From assembly GCA_943704415.1 (NCBI GenBank), contig CALSCO010000018.1, positions 1-31,404 on the forward strand: a DNA stretch of 31,404 nucleotides. Reading direction: 5' to 3'. Positions 1-11,560 of the stretch are shown one piece after another (within the stretch, counting starts at the first letter, position 1; each line of letters starts with the position of its first letter). Both the position numbers and the translations under genes were made by a program. The notes beneath the pieces were generated by a model. The model was not told where the DNA came from. It made no database searches and worked only from the letters and a program-made list of their open reading frames with translations. Source of the DNA: Parvularia atlantis. Taxonomy: Eukaryota > Opisthokonta > Rotosphaerida.

Positions 1-1
1 C

Positions 2-28
2 AAAAAAAAAAAAAAAAAAAAAAAAAAA
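2..28. repeat. poly(A) tract at window start
   Basis: An uninterrupted run of A residues lies immediately downstream, on the minus strand, of the small zinc-finger gene. On that strand it reads as a T-run. It could be a transcription-termination or nucleosome-depleting tract. A similar A-tract occurs at 19307-19322 between two convergent genes. Nothing else is visible in the first 68 bases apart from an AATAAA-like hexamer near 52. Confidence 0.8.
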
Positions 29-68
29 CACCGCCGAGGCCAAAGAGGAGAATAAACAGAAAAGCACG

Positions 69-399
69 TCATCTGCTCACCCAGGCCGGGCTGCCCACCC
101 GCCCCGCCCCACAGTGCGCGCCGCACGACGGGCCCGCACACGCCGCGCGCGCGCGCGCGCGGTGGCAAGCGCAAGGCAAGGCAAGGCAACAGAACCGCGC
201 GGGAAGTGCCGTTCACGCACCCTGCCCAGCGACAGGCGATTCGGCCCTCGGCGAAGCAGGCGCGGCACACGACGAGGTAGACGGCGTTCAGGGTCTTGCA
301 CGCGGCGCACTCCCAGTCGTGGAAGCGGCCCGAGCGCTGCGTGTAGTCGCGCGGCAGCTCGGGCGGCACGGCCGGACCGAGGCGGGTTGCGGTGGCCAT
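69..399 (-). CDS. small RanBP2-type zinc-finger protein
   Basis: The start ATG at 399 opens an exon of 59 codons plus 2 nt. It contains a textbook RanBP2-type zinc finger at residues about 29-48: WECAACKTLN followed six residues later by CRAC, giving W-x-C-x2-C-x3-N-x6-C-x2-C. Such fingers usually bind single-stranded RNA or ubiquitin. The core asparagine is kept, but the aromatic and arginine contacts cannot be judged by eye. A 5' splice site GTGCGT occurs at 220. Splicing to the AG at 91 restores the frame and gives a stop at 69-71, for a protein of about 66 residues. That 130-nt intron is longer than its neighbours and lacks a clear branch motif, so the C-terminus is uncertain. The gene lies 141 bp downstream of, and codirectional with, the TBC gene. 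No full-length family is recognised. Confidence 0.6.
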
Positions 400-540
400 G
401 CGGGCAACAAAAGTGTAGATACCGTGATCGGTTGCCTGGGGCGCCGATCATCGGCCTCGTGAACGGCACGGTGAACCGTGCGCACAGTGTGGCCTGCTTG
501 AGCGGCGTGCGCAGCAGCATCTCAGCGGAGCTCTCGCACA

Positions 541-2422
541 TCACAGCTGCCGCAGACGCAGCGCCTCGTCGAGGATGATCGCCACGTCCGTGATCGGGTA
601 GCGCTGGCACGCGGATTGGATGCGCACTGAAGCGAAGACGACCACAAACGCACCTGCAGCAGCTCGAGGTTGTCGGCCAGCTCGTTCTGCAGCAGGCTCG
701 CGCGCACGCACCTGCGCGGCGTGGTCAGGCGCGCGCATGGGAAGGCCGCACGCACGTCAGCATCGCGCAGCACACGTCCAGCACAAAGTCCAGCCGGTCG
801 TCCACCGCAAAGATCGAGTCCCACAGCCGCAGCACGTCCGGCAGCTCAAACTCTTGCGAAAACTGCGCACGCGCACTCTCAACCGACGTGCACACGCACA
901 AACGCGCACGCGGCGAGCGTACCAGCAGCGTCAGCCACCGAAAGCTGTAAAACTGCGGGTGCAGCTCCTGGTCGTCCTGCGCGCCGCCGCCGCCGCCGCC
1001 GCTGCGTCACAGGCCACCCGGCACGCGATCAGCCCGTGCACGCAGGACGCACCAGATGGAACCACAGCTCAAAGTCCTTGCGCTTGAGACGCTGCATCAG
1101 CTGCGTCATGACCGACTGCACGCCGTCCGTCTGCGCCGCGCGCGCGGTCAGCACGGCCGCTGCGCGAGCCACACGAGCGCGCGCGCACTGTGTTGTCCAC
1201 GCTCTTCATGTACAGGCTGCGCAAGTCGCCCATGAGCGCGAGAAAGCAGTGGAACGCGTCGGCCTCGGCGTACAGCCGCGCCTCCGGGTCCGGGTCGGTG
1301 ATGAAGACGTAGTAGATCGGCGCGACAATGTCGTTCAGCCCTGCGTCGCCGCGTGAGCACGGCGTGCGTCTGGCACACCGTGGCGCGCACCCTGGATGTA
1401 GCCTATCCCTGGGTTGAGCTGCGTCAACGCGTGAGCCTGCCCTACGCGGACGTGGGCGCGGGTGCGCGCACCTTGGCGTAGATGTACAGGATCCGCTCGA
1501 GCGCCTGCCAGTGCAGCTCGGCCTCGGCTGGCCCTGCAATCTATGCGCGAGACGGCCGTCAGCGCTGCGGGGTGGGGGCGGGCGCCAGGCACACGAACGC
1601 ACGGGGAACGCCGGCGGGACCTTGCTCGTGCGCATGCCCTCGCCGTACATGCGCTGCATGAGCAAGAAGGGCACGTGCGGGCGCGCTCGCATGTGCGCGT
1701 TGGCTGTCGACGCCCGTTCAGCACACGTGCGCAGTGCCGCGCTCGCGACACACGCACCCACGCCCACGGGCGCCTGCATCAGCCCGATCGCCGGCAGCGT
1801 CCGGCGCACGTCGCGGTCGACCTGCTTGAGCACCTCGTTGTCGCGGAAGAAGCCCTGCCACCTCGACTCGGGCTCGACGCTCAGCGGCTGCGTGCGTGCG
1901 CGCGCGCGCGCGGCCCCCTTCTCTCAGCCACCGCGACGGCGGCTGACGCGCGCGCACGTGATCTGGCTCGGCCGCGGTCGTGCTCTGCGGCGGCGGGCCC
2001 GTCACGGTCGCGTCGATGTACTCGTAGTAGACGTCGCGCGCGCGCGCCATTCGCTGCGCCGCGTCGGCCGCGCGCACGGGCGTGTACTGCAGCAGGATCT
2101 GCAACGGTCCGGCGTCAGGCGCACCGAGAGCAGCAGCGTCAGCAGCAGCAGCAGCAGCAGCAGCAGCGCGCCTTCCAGCAGCGCGCGCGCAGCCCGTCGC
2201 TGTCCGGGATGCCTGCGCGCCCCGCATTGCGTGAGGCGCGTCGCGGCCGCATCGCGCCCGCATCGCACCCGTGAAGCACAGCCCCTGCACGTCCTCCAGC
2301 CGCGTGTCGGCGTCGGCCAGCAGCGTGCGGAACGTGTTGACCCTGGTGAGCGGCGGCCGTCGCTCAGTGGTCGTTCACAGAAGCAGCGATGGCGCCGACC
2401 TCGCCGCGACGCGCCCCATCAT
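541..2422 (-). CDS. TBC1D13: TBC1D13-type Rab GTPase-activating protein
   Basis: A TBC-domain Rab GAP, which accelerates GTP hydrolysis on Rab GTPases in membrane traffic. The spliced product follows animal TBC1D13 along its whole length. It starts with an MMGRVAARVNTF-like N-terminus, then LCFTGIPDSDGLRARCWK and ILLQYTP. Both catalytic fingers are present: the arginine finger in QVDRDVRRTLP and the glutamine finger in GYIQGLNDIV. The C-terminus RYPITDVAIILDEA closely matches the family end (YPITDVCQIL). More than ten short GT-AG introns interrupt it. One intron, 2099-2171, begins with GC instead of GT and contains a (CTG)9 run. The first intron (AG|GTCGGC) is the least certain, but it places the start at the expected distance from the GIPD motif. 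The gene is codirectional with the downstream RanBP2-finger gene and the upstream helical-protein gene. Confidence 0.9.
2099..2171 (-). other. GC-AG intron in the TBC1D13-type gene
   Basis: The upstream exon ends RARCWK and the downstream exon resumes ILLQYTP, which are contiguous in the family (CWKILLNYLP in animals). The 73-nt gap between them begins GCGCGC and ends TTGCAG, with CCTGACG as a branch-like motif. No GT is available at the boundary, so a GC-AG intron is the simplest reading. It carries nine CTG triplets (CAG on the plus strand, 2140-2166). Confidence 0.75.
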
Positions 2423-2592
2423 GATCAGGCGTGTCGTACGGTCAAGCAAGTGACGCGGACAGGTGTCTGTGCGTGTGTGTGCGAGTAGGATGGCAACGCC
2501 GTCGCCGTCGCCGCGGCTCAGACTGAGAAGGTCATGTGCAGCAGCTGCGCAGCCGTCAGCACACGGGCCGCGACAGCCCGCTGCCAACATCT

Positions 2593-4562
2593 TCAGCGCA
2601 TGCCCGCTCGCTGCGCCGCCTGACGCGCCAGCGCCTGCAGCGCCTGCGCCTGCGCGCCCGGCGTGTGCAGCGCCAGCAGATGGTCCAGCACCGCCGCCTG
2701 CTCGCGCCGCTCGAGCGGCTTGACCAGGTACGCGTGCACATACTGGCCCTGCGCGTCCACCGGCAGCTGCGCGAGCGCCGTCTGCCAAAAGTCGGCCACG
2801 ACGAGCTGGTGCAACTGCGCGGGCGCGTGTGAGCGAGCGGACGCGCAGCGAAAGGGGTGACGCGCACCGTCGGCTCGGCCAGCAGGCCCGCGTTGAACAA
2901 GTGCGCGAGCAGCCGCTGCCAGGTCACGAGGCAGTTGGCGCGCTCGACCGGCTGGAGCGTGACGCCGGGCAGGAAGCTGCGCACGCGTATCAGCGTCGCC
3001 AGCGCCGCCACTCGCGCAGCCTGCCGCGCACCCAAGACGGATCACGTCCATTAGCAGGCGCACGCGGCTCGGCTTCGCCAGCACCTCGGGGCTCCGCGCA
3101 AAATTGTTAACGAGCACGCTGCCCGCGGCGTCAGATGCAGCCCGCGCGCGAGCCCGGCGCCGGCACGCACATCCAGTTTCGGTAGAGCGTGTCGAAGAAC
3201 GATAGGCGTGCGGCGGTCTGCGGTCCGCTGTGAGCGAGCCAGCGCCCACGCGAGGCGCACACCTGCGGGATCTGGCCAAAGCCCTGCTCGTTGAACACCA
3301 TCCTGAACGCAGCGTGGTCGTTCAGGCGCGCGCCGAGGATCTGGACCATCGCGCCCCACACGTCCATCGCGTCGACGTCCTCGGACGGCGCCAGCCGCTG
3401 CCCGTCCTCGCCCAGCGGCGCCGCGCTGCGCGCCTGTGGCATCTTGGCGAGCATCTGCTGCAGCCGCGCGACGATCTTGGGCATGCGCTGCATGATCAGC
3501 TGCAACGACAAGTGTGAGGTGCAGAGGCTCGGCGATGCGGCGGCGCACCGCGGCCGTCTCGGGCATCTGTAGGATGCGCGGTCCGGCCGCGTGCAGCACG
3601 GCAAAGGCCACGAGGCGCAGCCTGCGGCCGCGTGTGAGCGCGTGCGCCCCGTGCAGAGGAGGACCGCACCGCCGGGCGTCGTGCGTCAGGTACGCAAAGA
3701 GCAGGATGCCCCACTTGCCCTCGTGCTCCATCACGCGCCCGAGCCCCCGTGCCAGGAGCTGCTGCAGCGCCTGCTGCGCCGCGAAGGCCACCGAGATGGA
3801 CGTGCTCTGGCCGGCGTCGATCGCCGCGATGATGCGCGGGAGCAGCTCGTCGACGCGCGGGTCCAAGACTTGCCCCGGCAGCGTCTGAACGTGCAGCGCG
3901 TAGAACGCGGTCGAGACGGCAGCCTGCGCGCACACGCATGCATGTGCTCAGCGGTGTCGGGCGGCCTGTGCAAGCGGGCCGGCACCTTGTGGTACGTGCC
4001 GGCGCAGATCACGCGCACAACGACGGCGAGCAGTTCCTTCAGGAATTCGTGCGCGCGCAGCCTGACGACGTGGTCGGGCGCGCTCGCGGCGTTGGCGGGC
4101 GGGCCCGTGAGGATGTCTTCCGCGTAAAACAGGATGCACGCCGCAAACTGCAGCGCCGAGGCCCTGTTTGCACTATCGGTCAGCGGCGCGATTGTCGTCG
4201 ACGCGCCGAACGCAGCTGATGCTCGTCGCTCGCGCTCTCGAGCACGTCGCGGCGCACCTCGGCCAGCCACAGCTCGCACGTGGCCACGATGCGCCCGATC
4301 GCCGCGCGCACGTAGTCCTGGCGCGTGCGGCGGAACTGCGCCGGTCATCGTGAGCCGCGCTGATCCGCGCTCGCGCACGGCCTGCGCGCCTGCTCAAACA
4401 GCTCCAGGTACGTCTGCACGCGGAAGCCGTCGCGCGGCCCCACCGCCCGCAGCACCTCCAGCGCCTGGGCGGGCGCCGGGGTGAGACGCAGCGCTCGTTG
4501 CGCGGTGGCGCCACCTTGTCGATCACGGCCGCGGGGGTGCTTTGGGCGGCGCTCGTGGCCAT
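2593..4562 (-). CDS. unrecognised alpha-helical (HEAT/ARM-like) protein
   Basis: The start ATG at 4562 (MATSAAQSTPAAVIDK) lies 70 bp downstream of the GTP cyclohydrolase stop. About nine introns are needed to join leucine- and alanine-rich exons, including VLRAVGPRDGFRVQTYLELF, FRRTRQDYVRAAIGRIVATC, YAEDILTGPP, VMEHEGKWGILLFAYLTHD, NFARSPEVLAKPSRVRLLMD and WQTALAQLPVDAQGQYVHAY, ending QRAGMR. The product is about 480-500 residues, soluble and all-helical in appearance, with no transmembrane segment. It resembles helical-repeat scaffolds such as importin/exportin-like, HEAT or ARM proteins, but I cannot assign a family. The intron at 4336-4389 is best explained by a GC 5' splice site, and the junction near 4150-4260 is ambiguous between a 110-nt GT-AG and a shorter GC-AG solution. 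The exons are clearly coding; the function is unknown. Confidence 0.65.
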
Positions 4563-4632
4563 CGGCGTGCTCGGACACAAACTCAACAGAATGCACATGA
4601 GAGGGGGGGGCGCGGGGCACGTCGCTGGGCGG

Positions 4633-5666
4633 TCAGTGCAGGCCGTTGTTGCGCACGAGCGTGAGGAACTCGTCACGCGTGCGGCTGTCGTCGCGGAACA
4701 CGCCGAGCATCGCGCTTGTGACGGTTGAGCTGTGCGGCTTCTCGACGCCGCGCATGACCATGCACAGGTGTCTGCACGCGGCGTGAGCAGCTCGCTGTCA
4801 CAGCACGCGCACGAGACGCGGCACGCACGACGACTCCATCACGACGCCGACGCCGCGCGGCTGCAGCACCTGCTGGATCGTGAGCGCGATCTGCCGCGTG
4901 AGCCGCTCTTGGACCTGCAGGCGGCGGCTGTACATCTCGGCGATGCGCGCGATCTTGCTGAGGCCGAGCACGCGCTTGTTCGGGATGTAGCCAATCGAGA
5001 TCTGCGCCGATCGCGATGCTGAGCCCGCGCCACACAGCGCGCCGCAGCAGCGACAGGGCGCACCTTGCCCGTGAACGGCACCATGTGGTGCTCGCACATC
5101 GAGAAGATGTCGATGTTCTTGACCACGACCATCTCGTCGTGGTCCTCCGAGAACAGCGCGTCGTTGATGACCTCTGTGCCGGCGGCCCGCGTCATGAGTC
5201 ATGCGCGAATCCTGGCGCGCGGCGGCGGGCAGCGGCACCGTCGATGTTCTCCTCGTAGCCCTTGGTGAAGAACAGGAGCGCCTTGGCGTAGCGCTCGGGC
5301 GTCTTGAGCAGGCCCTCGCGCATCGGGTCCTCGCCCACGCACTCGAGCAGGACGCGCACGGCGTCCGACATGCGCTGCAACCTCTGCTCACGCTCCTCGG
5401 GTGTCTCGTTCTTGCGCTCGAGCGTGCCCTTGCCTGCCGCGGCACCCACGCGCGCGCGCGCGATGCGCTGAGGTCAGCCACGTGGCGGACGTTCACGGCC
5501 CCACGCGGCGCCGCGCCCGTCCCGCTCCCCCGCGTCCACCCCATCGGCACGCACTCGGCCAGCCGAGGCCGTCCTGCAGCACGGCCAGGTCCTGCGGGCG
5601 CATGCCGAGGCTGCCCGAACGCTCCTTGACCGCGAGTAGCCGCGACGGGTTTGTCGGCGACGTCAT
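4633..5666 (-). CDS. FOL2: GTP cyclohydrolase I
   Basis: Catalyses GTP to 7,8-dihydroneopterin triphosphate, the first step of folate and pterin synthesis in the cytosol. The start at 5666 gives [18 protein letters not shown]. Conserved blocks follow: [68 protein letters not shown], then [16 protein letters not shown] and the C-terminus LVRNNGLH. The zinc ligands are intact (Cys and His in CEHH, Cys in HLCM). Four introns are needed; the last (GTGCGT...GCAG) precisely rebuilds MESSHLCM. The first intron has two phase-compatible solutions (a 115-nt or a 121-nt intron), so about ten N-terminal residues before [10 protein letters not shown] are uncertain. Length is about 250 residues, normal for fungi. 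Its start is 73 bp from the divergent Tom5-like gene. Confidence 0.95.
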
Positions 5667-5739
5667 GCTTCACGATGGGTATGTCACCAGTTGGCGTGCA
5701 GACCGGCCGGTCGGATAAGTTTCGCGTACAGACCGTAAG
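5667..5739. promoter_or_regulatory. 73-bp bidirectional promoter, FOL2 / Tom5-like
   Basis: Only 73 bp separate the two start codons, so transcripts in both directions must share control DNA. The segment contains a perfect 12-bp palindrome GACCGGCCGGTC at 5701-5712, followed by GGATAAG. No TATA box is evident. Binding by a dimeric factor at the palindrome is inference. Confidence 0.5.
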
Positions 5740-5952
5740 ATGCTCGGATTTGAGCCGCCGACGCCCGAGGAACGCGCCGCGGCGCTCGTGGCGCTGCAGC
5801 GCAACGCGGCGGTCGGCGTCGCGGTCGTGTGCATCATCCGCGCCCGTGCGTGCCCGGCGCGTGCGCGCGTGTGCGGATGCTGCTTCGGGGGCCGATGACG
5901 TTTGCCGAGCGCGCGCTCAGTGCCCTTCGTGCTCGAGAGCCTGCAGCAGTGA
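5740..5952 (+). CDS. 45-residue Tom5-like small membrane protein
   Basis: Too short to stand out as an open frame. The ATG at 5740 starts [20 protein letters not shown] and continues into a hydrophobic stretch. Removing a 75-nt intron (5846-5920, GTGCGT...CTCAG) across a split CTG codon gives the end [12 protein letters not shown]. The product has a short acidic N-terminus, an amphipathic basic segment and one C-terminal membrane helix with an Arg and Pro in it. That layout, the MxGF/PP start and the size resemble fungal Tom5, the small subunit of the mitochondrial outer-membrane import pore, but the similarity is weak at this length. Another tail-anchored microprotein is possible. It is divergent from FOL2, and its stop lies 73 bp from the convergent kinase stop. 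Confidence 0.55.
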
Positions 5953-6025
5953 GCGGCGCGCTTCCCTCCCGGTACGCGCGGTGTGCTTGGCTGCAAAAGA
6001 TGCAGAATACACGGAGGGGGAAATA

Positions 6026-8915
<2,890 letters not shown>

Positions 8916-8975
8916 TGCTCGAAAGTCGGGAACGCTGACACGGCGGCGATGTTTGTGTCAGCCTTGCACGTGACC

Positions 8976-11472
8976 ATGGCCGAACAGCCGGCCAAGCGCC
9001 CGCGCGTCGCCGAGGTCGCGGTGCGCAGTGTGCGCGTGCAGTGTGTGCAGCCCGGGTGCTGATCGGTCGCGCATTGGTCGCGCAGACGCTGCTCGATGAG
9101 TTCCTGCGCGACCTGGCCGAGGTCGTCGCCGTGCCGTTCTTCGACAACGAGCTGCCGTTCGAGATCGTCGTGCGCGTGTTCCGCTTCCTGAGCGTGCGCG
9201 ACCTGGGCCGATGCGCGAGCGTGAGCCGGCTGTGGCGCCGCGCGAGCGAGGTGCGCCCTCTCGTGTGCTCGATGCGCTCGCCGTGCTAATAATGATCGCG
9301 CAGGACGACAACGTCTGGCTCGACGTCGCGCAGCGCCACGCCTGGGACGACCTCGACCACTGGTCGCTGCGACACTACGAGGGCGACATTGTGCTGCTGC
9401 GCGAAGACGGCTCGGTCGCGTGGAAGAACGTGTGCTGGGTGCGGCACGGCTACCAGCGGGTGCGGCAAAGCGCGAGCCCCGATCGGCTTGCCGGCGGCTT
9501 GCCGGGTGTGCTGACGCCGCCGTCGCGGCCGCGCCAGATCATGCAGCGCAACTGGGCCGAGCGCTACTGCGCCGTGCAGACCCTTGAGGGCGCGGACGAG
9601 GACGAGGACGAGGGTGGCAAGCGCGGGCGGCGCAGCAGTCTCGAGGAGGCCCCGCCCGTGCTCTCAGCCGCATGCTTTGGCCACGACCGCATCTTTGGCG
9701 GCACAAACGACGGCACGACGCGCAGCTGGACCGCTGCCGAGGCCACGGTCGACGATTGGATCGACACGCGCAACCTGTCGGCCGCGGCGTCGGCCGTGCG
9801 CATCGTCCTGCGCGAGCAACCCTCGCTGATCTTGCCTGAGGACGACGACGCGGGCGCGAGCAGCGAGGATGGTGTCAGCCCGCCGGTCGTGCGCCACGTC
9901 ACCTGCGCCGGTGCGCGCGCCTTCACCGTGATGCAGCGTCTGCCGCTCGACGACGGCGCCGACTGGGCCGAGGCCGCCGCCGCAGCAGCAACAGCCGCCC
10001 TCCGTGCTGCCGCCGCGAGCGAGGGCGCGGATGGCCACGACGCCGACCACCTGCCCGCGGCCGTGCGCAAGCGCCGCGAGGCCTTGTTGGATCCGACCGT
10101 GGTCGTCTGGGACGCGCTGAGCGGGCGCGCGGTCATGACGCTGCCGCTGCCGACGGACCTGCTGCCGCCGCTCGCAGCCGCCGATGCCGCGGCCGCACAC
10201 GACGCCGCTGACGGGCACGAGCTGGACCACCTCGAGGCCATCGAGACGGCGCCGATCGCGGGCGGTGTCGGGCAGCGCGTCTTTCTGGACCCGCCGCGCC
10301 GTCGTCGCGAGCCCGCGCGGTCGCGGTCGTACGTGGACCTGCTGCCGTCGACGGACGGGTCGCGGCTCGTGGGTGCGCTCGACGACGGGCACCTCGTGCT
10401 GTGGGACAGCCGGCGGCACGGCGCGTGGGAGGTGGCGCACGTGACGCGCGCGCACGGCGGGGCGCTGTCGCACTGCGCGGGCGTGCGGCTGCCTGGCGGC
10501 CGCGAGGGCGTGCTGACGGGCTGCAACGACGCGGCGGGCGGGGCGCGTCTGTACGTGGTCGACCCGCATGAGACGCGCCTCGAGCTGCAGGCCGACCTCC
10601 CCGCGGTCGATCAGGCGCGTACCAGAGCGCGCGCCCGCGAGATGCTGACTGAGCGCACGGCGCAGGTGCTCGCGCTCGACGCGGACGACGCGCGGCTCGT
10701 CGTGGCCTCGAGCGGCCTCTTCAGCGCGCGACGCAGCAAGATCAGCGTCTTTGACACGCTCACGGGCGCGATCGTGTGCAGCCTCAACGGCGGCGAGGTG
10801 TGCAGCTTCTGCGGTGCGGCGCAGCGACCTGGCTGCTCACCAATGCGTCGCGCGGCATTCAGACCGCGACCGGCCACGACAGGCCCGCGTGCGTGCACTA
10901 CCGCGGCGCCCCGCCGCACCAGCTCGCGGTCGGCTACTCCGACGGCGTCGTGCGCGTGTTCGATCTGCGCGCACACCAGTGCACGGCCACGCTGCAGCGG
11001 CACTTTGGCACCGTGCTCGCGCTGCAGATGGACGCGACCAAGGTCGTCAGCGGCGGCAACGATGCGCACACGCGCGTCTTCGACCTGCGCACGGGCTCGA
11101 CCATGTGGGTGGCCGAGGACCGGTGCGTCCACCCGCATGTGCTTGCACAGTTGTGCTGACACGGCCGCGCAGCCACCCCGTGCAGTACGTCCGCTTCACC
11201 GACCGCCTGCTCGTCACGGCGTCGTACCCGATGGCGCCCTCACCCTTCACGCCGTTCAGCGTGCGCGCGTGCGGCTTCGTGGGCGCCGCGGTCGGCTCAC
11301 GACGGTCGTCCGGCAGGATGCGTTTGTGACGCCGGGCCAGCTGCGCGTGATGGACTTTTCGCCCGCGGCCAACTGGTCGCGCGTCCAGGTTGAGTTCACG
11401 TCCGTCTTCGACACGGGCCCGTCGGTCAGCCGGCGCTCGGTGATCATGTCGGCACCGTATACGGAGCTGTGA
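8976..11472 (+). CDS. F-box / WD40 repeat protein
   Basis: Probable substrate receptor of an SCF ubiquitin ligase. The chosen start is MAEQPAKRPRVAEVA at 8976; an in-frame upstream ATG at 8949 would add nine residues. The N-terminus holds a clear F-box (LPFEIVVRVFRFLSVRDLGR CASVSRLWRRASE), the Skp1-binding motif. After an acidic linker come beta-propeller repeats, for example VDLLPSTDGSRLVGALDDGH, HQLAVGYSDGVVRVFDLRAH and VVSGGNDAHTRVFDLRTGST, ending APYTEL. There are about 730 residues and five introns. The fourth-to-last exon border (after SLNGGE) is placed by phase at a 65-nt intron beginning GTGTGC. The substrate cannot be inferred. It is divergent from the KIN1-type kinase and convergent with the SH3-like gene (88 bp between stops). 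Confidence 0.85.
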
Positions 11473-11560
11473 GCCTGCGAGCAAAGGCGGCGCGCGGTCA
11501 TCATGTCGGCAGCTGCGAGCGTGGCCACGGGCTGCAAGTAAGCATAACACAAAGAAGCAG

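Noticed and set aside
670-1356. Plus-strand open frames opposite the TBC1D13-type gene
   Set aside because: Stop-poor artefacts of GC richness; the minus strand has conserved TBC motifs throughout.
4148-4257. A fourth GC-AG intron in the helical-protein gene
   Set aside because: A 110-nt GT-AG solution (GTGCGC at 4257 to CTGCAG at 4148) also restores the frame, so a GC donor is not required.
9564-10569. Long antisense open frames (about 300 residues) across the F-box/WD40 gene
   Set aside because: They are mirror frames of a strongly coding sense exon in GC-rich DNA, with arginine/serine-rich nonsense composition and no domains.
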